Of a DNA stretch of 64,000 bases, positions 20,208 through 27,654 are shown piece after piece. This DNA is from Comamonas sp. 26 (lineage in GTDB: Bacteria; Pseudomonadota; Gammaproteobacteria; Burkholderiales; Burkholderiaceae_C): the NCBI RefSeq assembly GCF_002754475.1, contig NZ_PEFL01000003.1, positions 186,001-250,000 on the forward strand. The letters run 5' to 3'. The translations under genes were made by a program, and so were the position numbers. Numbering within the stretch: position 1 is the first letter of the stretch; every line of letters begins with the position of its first letter. The notes beneath the pieces are model-generated. The model had not been told where the DNA came from, ran no database searches, and saw only the letters and a program-made list of their open reading frames with translations.

Positions 20208-20678
20208 ATGTCCTCTCTCACCCACTTCGATGCCCAAGGCCAGGCCCATATGGTCGACGTAGGCGCCAAGCCCGCCACCCAACGCGTGGCAGTGGCCGAA
20301 GGCCGCATCACCATGAAGCCCGAAACGCTGGCCATTGTGCAAAACGGTACCGCCAAAAAAGGCGACGTGCTGGGCATCGCCCGCATCGCCGCCATCATGG
20401 CCGCCAAAAAGACCAGCGACCTCATCCCCCTGTGCCACCCTCTAGCCCTGACCCGCGTGGCCGTTGAGTTTGAGTTGCAGCCCGAATCCAGCTCCATCCT
20501 CTGTACTGCCACCGTTGAGCTGCACGGCCAGACCGGCGTGGAAATGGAAGCTCTGACTGCCGTGCAGATCGGTTTATTGACTATTTACGATATGTGCAAG
20601 GCTGTGGATAAGGGGATGGTGATGGAGGAGATCAAGGTTTTAGAGAAACGAGGTGGAAAAACAGATTTCAATCTTTGA
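20208..20678 (+). CDS. moaC: cyclic pyranopterin monophosphate synthase MoaC
   Basis: 156 aa from the ATG at 20208 (ACAGGAA ribosome site just upstream). Family blocks are complete: [28 protein letters not shown] and [29 protein letters not shown], with catalytic Asp and Lys in the last. MoaC works with MoaA in the first step of molybdenum cofactor synthesis. It is divergent from the M48 gene and ends 1 bp before the convergent low-GC pilin accessory gene. Confidence 0.97.
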   Translation: MSSLTHFDAQGQAHMVDVGAKPATQRVAVAEGRITMKPETLAIVQNGTAKKGDVLGIARIAAIMAAKKTSDLIPLCHPLALTRVAVEFELQPESSSILCTATVELHGQTGVEMEALTAVQIGLLTIYDMCKAVDKGMVMEEIKVLEKRGGKTDFNL

Positions 20679-20679
20679 A

Positions 20680-21402
20680 TTATTCGTAAGGATCAAATGA
20701 GTAGAAATTTAATATTTCTGCATTTTTTAAATCAATACTAGCAACCCAATATTTATTATTATCAATTACCGGAATAAATCCTAAATCATCATTGTTAATA
20801 TTTTGATTTATAAAATAATTTTTAATTTTTTCAGAGTTTTTCCATTTTTTTGCTTCACTTTTTATCGAATCATAAGATTTCTCATATGGTTGCCACAAAT
20901 TGTGGTTAAAACTCAGCGAATATCCATTTAGAGCCATAAATATTAGTTTATGTTGCTCTGCCTCACTCTGGAATGGTCTCAGAGCTACTTTCAACGGTTT
21001 CCCATATGAGGCATTATGATAATTAGAAAGGAATTTAGATAATTCTTTTATGTTTACATCTGAGTATCTAACAACTCTAAACCTATCATATTCAAAAACA
21101 AATAATACTGGCCTTTTAAACCACCCCCAGAAGAGCACAAATATAAATAAAAAAACAATTACGCTATTAAATAAAAATGATAATTTATCTGTTTTTACTT
21201 TTGGATAAAAGTATTTTCCAAAATTATATACAGTGTAAATTGATATTAAAAATATCAACAAGAGGAAATTCTCATTTCCTCCAGATAGAAAATTAAATGG
21301 AAAACTATAAAATACAAATAAACTAAAAACTGAAAAAAATAAAAGAATTACTACTGCTAACAGTAAAAAGCAATGCTTCTTTGTAAGAAAAGAAAATTCC
21401 AT
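20680..21402 (-). CDS. type IV pilin accessory membrane protein, TfpX/TfpZ-like
   Basis: 240 aa from the ATG at 21402 (249 aa from a TTG at 21429). Base composition is strikingly low in GC compared with both neighbours, a sign of transfer together with the pilin. Three hydrophobic segments lie near residues 12-36, 45-62 and 78-95. They are followed by RPVLFVFEYDRFRVVRYSD, a segment typical of the TfpX/TfpZ accessory proteins found directly downstream of pilin genes in Pseudomonas and Acinetobacter. Those proteins are needed for proper pilus display of certain pilin types. It sits right behind pilA, separated by a terminator whose stem holds its likely ribosome site. Confidence 0.68.
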   Translation of the reverse strand: MEFSFLTKKHCFLLLAVVILLFFSVFSLFVFYSFPFNFLSGGNENFLLLIFLISIYTVYNFGKYFYPKVKTDKLSFLFNSVIVFLFIFVLFWGWFKRPVLFVFEYDRFRVVRYSDVNIKELSKFLSNYHNASYGKPLKVALRPFQSEAEQHKLIFMALNGYSLSFNHNLWQPYEKSYDSIKSEAKKWKNSEKIKNYFINQNINNDDLGFIPVIDNNKYWVASIDLKNAEILNFYSFDPYE

Positions 21403-21435
21403 AAAAAAAAACCCCTTGGAGTTACCCAAGGGGTT
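21403..21435 (-). terminator. terminator/attenuator between pilA and the accessory gene
   Basis: On the minus strand AACCCCTTGG pairs with CCAAGGGGTT over a 6-nt loop and is followed by seven more T; the ATG of the accessory gene comes directly after. The AAGGGG that would serve as its ribosome site is the 3' arm of the stem. The hairpin can therefore limit both transcription and translation of the second gene. Confidence 0.85.
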
Positions 21436-21446
21436 CCTTAAAAAAC

Positions 21447-22001
21447 TTATTTGCCTGCAGTAATAGCAGCGCCGTCTGCATCCTTCACACTAGGATCAGC
21501 AGCAAATTTCACGTTACAGGATCCAGGCAGAAACTTTGCAACCTTGGCATCTGAATAACCACAGGCCCATTGATTGACTTGCACATTCACAACTGGGGTG
21601 GCACCAATGGTTGCAGCAGCAGTATATGCTGTACCAGTGCTATCGCGAGGCTCCAAAATCACAAATTGACCATCAGCATTGGAGTCAATTGCTTGGATTT
21701 TTGCAACAGCAACACCATCCGCACTAGTACCAACAGAATTCACAAATTTGGAGACCTTGCCTGCATCCGCAGTCTTGGTTTCACAACCCCAACCACCGGC
21801 ACCAGGAGCAGCTGTGCCAGTCTGAAATTTCTCAGTAATCGTGGTACGGCAGGAGCTGACTGCCAACACCACTTCCGACATACGGGCCTTCTTGATGTAA
21901 TCCTGATAAGCAGGCAGAGCCACGGCAGCCAGAATACCGATAATCGCTACAACGATCATCAGTTCGATCAGGGTAAAACCCTTTTGAATGGAACGCTTCA
22001 T
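21447..22001 (-). CDS. pilA: type IV major pilin PilA
   Basis: 184 aa prepilin. The short basic leader MKRSIQKG is cut before F9 (G/FTLIELMIVVAIIGILAAVALPAYQDYIKKAR), with the essential glutamate five residues after the cut. A cysteine pair near the C-terminus (CGYSDAKVAKFLPGSC) forms the D-region loop, and another pair lies at about residues 50 and 73. PilD would cleave and methylate it, and it is assembled by PilBC. It has a perfect sigma-54 promoter 40 bp upstream and an accessory gene downstream. The pilus may serve twitching, DNA uptake or phage attachment. Confidence 0.96.
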   Translation of the reverse strand: MKRSIQKGFTLIELMIVVAIIGILAAVALPAYQDYIKKARMSEVVLAVSSCRTTITEKFQTGTAAPGAGGWGCETKTADAGKVSKFVNSVGTSADGVAVAKIQAIDSNADGQFVILEPRDSTGTAYTAAATIGATPVVNVQVNQWACGYSDAKVAKFLPGSCNVKFAADPSVKDADGAAITAGK

Positions 22002-22039
22002 AAAAAAATCCCTTGGTTAATGAAGTAACGCTTATATTA

Positions 22040-22055
22040 AGCAAGTGGCGTGCCA
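22040..22055 (-). promoter_or_regulatory. sigma-54 promoter of pilA
   Basis: On the minus strand TGGCACG-CCAC-TTGCT matches the -24/-12 consensus TGGCACG-N4-TTGCA/T exactly, with the right spacing. The likely transcription start is near 22029, giving a 28-nt leader with AAGGGA before the ATG. PilR-type activation is expected from known pilin genes. Confidence 0.9.
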
Positions 22056-22181
22056 ATTTTTCGCTAGTTGCGAGTAGTCAAAAAGTGACATGTTTTGCTA
22101 CATGCAACAAAAAACCGCGAACATTTCTGGCGCCTCTGACTGAAAAGATGACAATTTTGTCAGCTCAAATGTCAGAGATAT

Positions 22182-22898
22182 TCACTCCACGATAAAGCGC
22201 ATGGAGCTTCCGGCCAGTTCTACGGTGTCTCCATTGAGCAGCGGCACAGACAAAGGGCCGACGATCTGACCATTGAGCTTGAGTGACTCACTTTCACCTT
22301 CCAACTGGGTCAGCACAAAGCCATGAGGCTTTTGCGTGATGGAGGCGATGGCTACGCCGGGCTTGCCCAGGGTAGTGACAACTTTGAAGAGCGGAACTTC
22401 TTTGCCTTTTAGGCTGCCGCTGAGCATCCGAATCATGGCGTGGCGCTCTGGCAGTGCGGAGAGGGATCCCTGAATGGTGGATGCGAAGCTGGAAATTTCA
22501 CCAAAGCCCGAGGGCGAGGCCAGTTTGGCGTAGTCGCTATCCACTTCTTCAGAAATATGGGCCAGCACCTTCTTGATAGCCGCGGCAGCGGGGGTATCTG
22601 GGTCGGCAATCACAGTGTCCAGAAAGCGAATTTTGTAGCGGCCAATGTCCAGCAGGTCGCCGTTGAGCAATGGTTGCCTCTGGATGGCTCGGCCATTGAC
22701 ATAAGTGCCATTGGTGCTGCGCAGGTCTTCGATGCTAACTTTACCGTCAGCGAGAATGATCACGGCATGCTCGCCGCTGACGGCCAGATTTTCGATCACG
22801 ATGTCGTTATATGGACGACGACCCAAGGTCGTGCGCTCCTTAGTGAGCTGCACTTCCTTGATAACAGCACCATCGATTGAGATGACCAAAGTTGGCAT
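22182..22898 (-). CDS. double FHA-domain protein
   Basis: 238 aa from the ATG at 22898 (MPTLVISIDGAVIKEVQL). The N-terminal FHA domain is canonical: G26-R27, S41-G-E-H44 and N63-G-T, the residues that read phosphothreonine. The middle (about 105-150) is a linker. The C-terminal part (about 155-238, GSLKGKEVPLFKVVTTLGKPGVAIASI...FVLTQLEG...LNG) has FHA spacing but lacks the serine-histidine pair, so it probably cannot bind a phosphopeptide. Phosphorylation partners are not in the window. Confidence 0.88.
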   Translation of the reverse strand: MPTLVISIDGAVIKEVQLTKERTTLGRRPYNDIVIENLAVSGEHAVIILADGKVSIEDLRSTNGTYVNGRAIQRQPLLNGDLLDIGRYKIRFLDTVIADPDTPAAAAIKKVLAHISEEVDSDYAKLASPSGFGEISSFASTIQGSLSALPERHAMIRMLSGSLKGKEVPLFKVVTTLGKPGVAIASITQKPHGFVLTQLEGESESLKLNGQIVGPLSVPLLNGDTVELAGSSMRFIVE

Positions 22899-23146
22899 GC
22901 TCGAAGCTCCTGAGGAAACGCCAAGTTCTACTTGGCTGCACTGGCTGGGATCGTCCACACTGTAAGTGCGATCGCGCACAAAGTCACCAATCGTAACGCT
23001 GGTGAAACGCTATCGCATATCACATCTTATTTCATGAATTAGATGGGATCAGGGGTTTTGATTGATTTTCTCAACGGGGCTCCTGTAAGCAGAAAACATG
23101 CCGGTTTTCCTGCCATGCGTTGACGGCTTAGGCCGCTAGATGCAGC

Positions 23147-23181
23147 AAGGCCCGCGTTCTTACGAATGGCGGGCCTTTTTT
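23147..23181 (+). terminator. rho-independent terminator without an obvious upstream gene
   Basis: AAGGCCCGC (23147-23155) pairs with GCGGGCCTT (23169-23177), followed by TTTT. No gene reads into it on the plus strand, so either a small RNA from about 23040-23146 ends here or it is a leftover of the chromosome before island insertion. Confidence 0.75.
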
Positions 23182-23235
23182 GTCAGTGATTCAGCCTGCG
23201 CTGAAGCTTTTTAAAAGGGCAGAGGTCACCTTTTG

Positions 23236-23334
23236 TGTAAACATCTCTCTGAAAGCTAGTCAGAAGGCCGACTACGTAAAATTTTACTCTAACCCATGTA
23301 AACAAGTAAGCGTTTTTTGGCAAGTTGTTTACAT
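23236..23334. repeat. left-end cluster of TGTAAACA motifs (candidate island end, attL side)
   Basis: TGTAAACA at 23236-23243, and an inverted pair ATGTAAACAA (23296-23305) and TTGTTTACAT (23325-23334). The same motif is found at the right end (61552-61561, 61654-61663) and beside the recombinase operon (56329-56337). The 15-bp pattern GGC-N3-TTGTTTACA at 23319-23333 is repeated in the same orientation at 61648-61662. The exact crossover site cannot be set from one sequence. Confidence 0.5.
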
Positions 23335-23432
23335 TGCGTGATTAGGTGCCCCATGAAGGATGTTCCAACACTAGCTAGGTGACGAAATCGCACCAAGCAG
23401 AGCAGAACAGCCAACCACTGAACAGCATCAAG

Positions 23433-25349
23433 CTAGCCCAGCACTTCTATCGCCCATCCTTGCTGTTGAAGTGCGGTCACGCAGTCCGCAGATACGCGTG
23501 CTTGGTTCACCGCTAGGCACAAGAAGCTAGTGGGCCTGGACATCCCGACATATAAGCCTCTAAATTGCGACAGGACACTTTCCTTCATCTTAGGGTCACG
23601 AACATTTAGGCCGGCGAGGACAGGTAGGGCCTCTTGCAAATCAAACCTGCGGCTTCGATACCCAAGCGACTCAAGCACTAGAGTGGCAAGGTGGGTTTCA
23701 CCCTTCATTGAAGCAACTGTGCCAATTTCCACCTCCACACTACGACCATCCTTGGTGACACGGCAACGCTGCTGGTCGACTTCCTGCTCAGGCTCTTTTT
23801 CAGGAGGGGCAAAGACAGGAAGAGCCTGGAACTTGGCAAATGTCATCCCGGCTGGAAACAAGGGATGCAAGTATTGATAGAAGATAGCTACTGCTCTGGC
23901 CCGTCCGTCGTCACTGCCATCGAGGTCCGTCGCAAGAGCCAGAGTGTGAAATAGCTGAACGACAGCGGTTGAGTCTTGTCCCGCGTCCGCGAGACGTCGA
24001 ACCAATTGAGAGCCGTCGCGCACGCCTTCAATGTGTGGAGACTTCACTGCACGCAGTACGAGTAACGTGGCTCGCTTTACATCTATTGCCCTCGAGTACA
24101 TCGAACCTTCCCTGAGCTTCGCCTCGGAAGGTTGACGTAAAAGAGCCCAAAGGCGCTCTGAGCGTCCTCCAGCTTTGGATTGTTCAAGATAGGCTGGCCA
24201 GTAATCGAGCAGCGTGCGACCAGGCTCCTGCGTTGCGGCGTTACCTTGCTTGCGAGCACAAAGAGCCTTTACCGAGCTTTTGTCTAGGGTGGCATCGTCG
24301 AACCTGTCGAGTACACAGTGGGCGAAGTGCCCGACCACATCTGCGACGCGTGCTGCCGCGTACATCAATAGCATGGGCGGGTGGACATCCCCCGCTGCGC
24401 CAGTGACCGCTGCACCGCCAACCCTTACGGTCGATACTGCGGAGGCAATAGTGGGACCAAACCTCTTGCTGCTGCTTATTGGCAGTGCGACTGTGCCGGG
24501 GAAACTCAGTTTCGATGGGTCTGCTCCGCTACCCAGTATGCGTTGGTTGACGTCACCGAATCGCTGTACTAGCACCGATGCATTGAAAAGCTTGTCGAGC
24601 AAGGCCTCCTGCTCGATGGACGTATCCTGCATTTCATCGATGTAGACCATTGGAAATCTACGCGAAATATGCTCTTTGATGTCGGGGTACTGAGCAAGCT
24701 GGGCCTCTGCGATGGCGAACATATCCGCGTATCGGAAGATGCCGGCCGCTGTGAGTTCAGCTTTGACGTTCGCGAGGACGGGATAGGTCTTTGCACTCTC
24801 TTTCGGAAGGGTTCCTTCCTCAGAATGCAGCTCTAGGGCCGGTCCTCGGAAAACCAAGCCTCCAATCATCGGCTTTACGCCTTCACTTTTCTTTGCCCAT
24901 CCCCACACTGAGGGGTTTTTTATCGCAAGAGCAATGGCTTTTTGGGCGAACACATCGTCATCGATGACATCGACGGTAATGCCGCTGCTACGCAATGCAG
25001 GTAAAGCCAGGAAGCGGTCAACGAAGCTATGAATGGTGCCGATGAAGTGTGGGTAGGCTAGAAGCCGGGCCCCTTCAGGAGTCGCCGCTAGTCTCTTTTG
25101 GATTTCATCACGAGCGACCGTCGTGTGACTGAGTACGCAGATGCCGCGCTGGTCATACGGCCACTTGCGTGCGTGCAACAAGAGCTTGGCGGCAAGGACA
25201 GTAGTCTTTCCACTACCAGGTGCTGCATTGATATCCCAAGTACCAGTTGCCAACAATACTGCTTGGCGCTCAGCGTCGGTGAAGTCGAGTCCGGGCGCTA
25301 GAGACTTCAGTTCAGCGAGGTCGTCTGGGGTAATGGCAGGGATGCTCAT
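23433..25349 (-). CDS. UvrD/PcrA-like SF1 helicase, GajB-like
   Basis: 638 aa. Walker A is NAAPGSGKTT (about residues 40-49), motif II is VYIDEMQDTS, motif III is QRFGDVNQRI, and an arginine-rich motif near the C-terminus reads GLYVGMSRPTSF. This is a UvrD-type helicase with a truncated 2B region. It starts inside the stop of the OLD-family nuclease gene (4-bp overlap). That gene order and fusion-like spacing is the mark of Gabija (gajA-gajB), in which GajB activates the GajA nuclease on phage infection. It is longer than the described GajB of about 500 aa, so 'Gabija-like' is the safe term. Confidence 0.82.
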   Translation of the reverse strand: MSIPAITPDDLAELKSLAPGLDFTDAERQAVLLATGTWDINAAPGSGKTTVLAAKLLLHARKWPYDQRGICVLSHTTVARDEIQKRLAATPEGARLLAYPHFIGTIHSFVDRFLALPALRSSGITVDVIDDDVFAQKAIALAIKNPSVWGWAKKSEGVKPMIGGLVFRGPALELHSEEGTLPKESAKTYPVLANVKAELTAAGIFRYADMFAIAEAQLAQYPDIKEHISRRFPMVYIDEMQDTSIEQEALLDKLFNASVLVQRFGDVNQRILGSGADPSKLSFPGTVALPISSSKRFGPTIASAVSTVRVGGAAVTGAAGDVHPPMLLMYAAARVADVVGHFAHCVLDRFDDATLDKSSVKALCARKQGNAATQEPGRTLLDYWPAYLEQSKAGGRSERLWALLRQPSEAKLREGSMYSRAIDVKRATLLVLRAVKSPHIEGVRDGSQLVRRLADAGQDSTAVVQLFHTLALATDLDGSDDGRARAVAIFYQYLHPLFPAGMTFAKFQALPVFAPPEKEPEQEVDQQRCRVTKDGRSVEVEIGTVASMKGETHLATLVLESLGYRSRRFDLQEALPVLAGLNVRDPKMKESVLSQFRGLYVGMSRPTSFLCLAVNQARVSADCVTALQQQGWAIEVLG

Positions 25350-27277
25350 GCTGCACCAGGCTTTCCTGTAAGCCAGTTAAGTGCATGTTGCAAATACGGT
25401 GGAAGCTTTGCGAATAGCTGGTCACCGGACCCATAGTTTCCAGTCGCGACAAGGTGGGCTGCGTATTGCGCAGTGACAGCTTTAGATGCCTTACCAGCTG
25501 CAAGTGGCTCATAGATGGCCGAAGCGAGGGCATCTGCATTGGGGGCTGTCGACGTGAGCGCTGCCCATTTCACCTCGGCTTCGGCCAAAGCGAGCAGCTC
25601 GTCTTTTTCATCCAGGCTTTCGCCTTTGGCCTCTGCCTTTATCGCGAGCTGGATAGCAATAAACATCAGCTCTGCGCAGCCATAACGGGCCAAGTCGTAC
25701 TCAAAGGTCCAGTGGTCAGATACGCAGACAATGGTGTTTCCGCCTGCTGCCCGCTTGACCTTCCCATCCACCACAGCCAGCAACTCAGCGGGTGAATAGT
25801 CAGATTCGAACCGCTTCTTCCCGTTTTCAGGCTTCTTGATGTACTTAACCGCTGTATCGGGAACGACATCTCGGTCGGTCAGGCATGCCACCGGGATAGG
25901 GATGACCTCATCCTCTTTTGCACGTTGGAGAATCCGCGCGTAGTGGTACAGCCCGACACCACCGACGTTCACCACAGCGAGGCCGTGCTTTGAGAAGGAC
26001 ATGCCGCAGGCCTTAGCCAAAGCAGGCAGCAACAGTGCTTCGGCCGGGCCTTCCACAATTGCGACACCTCTGGCGAAGAAGAGGTTAGCCTTGGTCGCAT
26101 CCAGGAAGCGGCGCAGAAATTCGTAATCACTCATCTTCAGCTTCGTCTTGTCATGCGCCAGGCTAAACACTTGGGCTTTGTGGACAAGCGTCATCGAAGC
26201 GATGTTGGCTCCAGCTGCAAGGGATGGGCTGTGGGTGGTCATGATGACCTGGACCGGACGCTTCCCTTCTTGAGGGTGGTTGGACGTTTGCTCCAACAGC
26301 TCTTGTACTCGCTCCTGCAGCTGAGGATGCAGGTGTGCTTCGGGCTCTTCGATAAGGAGCAGTGCCAGCTCATCCCCATCTCTGAGCAATACAAGCTCGG
26401 TGGCCATGAAAAGTGCATTGTTGTAGCCGAGCCCTCGTGCACATCGCAAATCTGGATGAATGCCTGCCGACGGCAACAGGCCCAGTTCAAACTTCTCAAG
26501 GACAGGTTGAAGGGCCAAATCAGGCGCAATCTGGATACGCGATTCAAGCGTATCGCCCGCAAAGGCAAACTTCCCCAGGTAGTTCTGGTTGATATCGTCC
26601 TCAACACCCTTGATGACGGGATGTTTGCCAAGGTGATGCTGGGTAAACGCCATCAATCCAACCAAATTTTGGGGAGTCTTGTCGGCATCCGTCGCATCAA
26701 AATCGTTCTCTTCCTGGCCTTGGATGCTCCTATGTGCTCCAAGAATTTGTGAGAGCCGCGATTGACGTCCTGGCTTCAGTTCAGCCTCGGCATCCCGTAG
26801 GGGGCGCAAGTATGTAGCGCGTACCAGTTCACGGATGGCGCTACCGATTTCTGGTCCGTTGCCGTCTCTACCTGCGCGAGTGATTGCATCAACGCGGCCT
26901 CGCTTGTTGTCGCGTGGAGGTATCCAGCGGGCTTGGAGGTGAAGGATGAGGCTTCGCGTCCCGTCTTCTTCGTAGGTCAGCCACTCAAGTACCGCTGCTT
27001 CTTGGTCGGCATTCAAGCCAACCAGAGTAGCCTCGATGAACATCGACTGGGCGCGAGTTGAGCCCTGCGTGTGGAAGTCTTGCTCCTGCAGCCGAATGAA
27101 CTCATAGCTCGTAGTCCATAGAACGTGGCGGATGGCGTCGATGATTGAGGTCTTACCCGCGTCGTTCTCGCCAATCAGAATATTTAGACCGGGAGCCAGG
27201 TTCCAATCTAGCTGCGAAGAGGTCTTACCGTCACCGAAAGCACGAAAATTCTGGGCACGGATTCGCTGAAGATGCAT
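25346..27277 (-). CDS. OLD-family ATPase-TOPRIM nuclease, GajA-like
   Basis: 643 aa from the ATG at 27277, which has a GGGAGA ribosome site; the frame reaches 27334. Walker A is GENDAGKTS (36-44), as in OLD and RecF-like ABC ATPases. The Walker B region is LLLIEEPEAHLHPQLQERV. A TOPRIM domain follows, with FFARGVAIVEGPAEALLLPALA (catalytic glutamate) and VACLTDRDV (DxD-type motif). OLD/GajA proteins nick or cut DNA when nucleotide levels fall during phage attack. The helicase gene is translationally coupled behind it. A divergent nuclease gene starts 377 bp away. Confidence 0.85.
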   Translation of the reverse strand: MHLQRIRAQNFRAFGDGKTSSQLDWNLAPGLNILIGENDAGKTSIIDAIRHVLWTTSYEFIRLQEQDFHTQGSTRAQSMFIEATLVGLNADQEAAVLEWLTYEEDGTRSLILHLQARWIPPRDNKRGRVDAITRAGRDGNGPEIGSAIRELVRATYLRPLRDAEAELKPGRQSRLSQILGAHRSIQGQEENDFDATDADKTPQNLVGLMAFTQHHLGKHPVIKGVEDDINQNYLGKFAFAGDTLESRIQIAPDLALQPVLEKFELGLLPSAGIHPDLRCARGLGYNNALFMATELVLLRDGDELALLLIEEPEAHLHPQLQERVQELLEQTSNHPQEGKRPVQVIMTTHSPSLAAGANIASMTLVHKAQVFSLAHDKTKLKMSDYEFLRRFLDATKANLFFARGVAIVEGPAEALLLPALAKACGMSFSKHGLAVVNVGGVGLYHYARILQRAKEDEVIPIPVACLTDRDVVPDTAVKYIKKPENGKKRFESDYSPAELLAVVDGKVKRAAGGNTIVCVSDHWTFEYDLARYGCAELMFIAIQLAIKAEAKGESLDEKDELLALAEAEVKWAALTSTAPNADALASAIYEPLAAGKASKAVTAQYAAHLVATGNYGSGDQLFAKLPPYLQHALNWLTGKPGAA

Positions 27278-27654
27278 TAGGTCTCCCTCAGTAGGCGCTT
27301 GAGTATTTTTATGATGTGGCCTGTTACTGGCCATCCAACTGGGTGCAAGCTAAATGCTGGGTACACCCGCCTGAGTAAACCAATGTACAGCAGCTGCTCG
27401 GGAGCACTGCATGGTTCAAGATGGCTCAACTCTCAGGCCGGGTTGTACCAGAGAAAAACCGCAAAACGCATCCTGCTGAGGGTGGACTCCTTGCATCAGT
27501 TTTTTGCGCCTTCGGACATCTCATTTTCAAAAATCAGATAAAAAACACTTCCAAGTTATTGTTTTTAAAGGAACAGATATCACGCCACAAAAATTTTGCG
27601 GGACAGTGGTAGTAATGGTTATAAATTAAGCTGCGTGACATCAGGAAGGGCGCA
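27278..27654. other. divergent promoter region of the Gabija-like pair and the nuclease gene
   Basis: 377 bp with AT-rich DNA around 27530-27600, suitable for promoters in both directions. Short open frames cross it but show no protein character. No clear operator palindrome was seen. Confidence 0.45.

Larger units (their letters stand above)
22899..23432. other. core-to-island boundary region without a gene
   Basis: 534 bp. It holds a small hairpin (CGGC-TTAG-GCCG near 23124), a strong plus-strand terminator at 23147-23181, and then AT-rich DNA with three copies of TGTAAACA/TGTTTACA (23236-23334), a 12-bp palindrome GTAAAATTTTAC at 23276-23287 and the sequence GAAGGCCGA that recurs inverted at the other end of the island. 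No open frame here looks coding. Confidence 0.6.
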
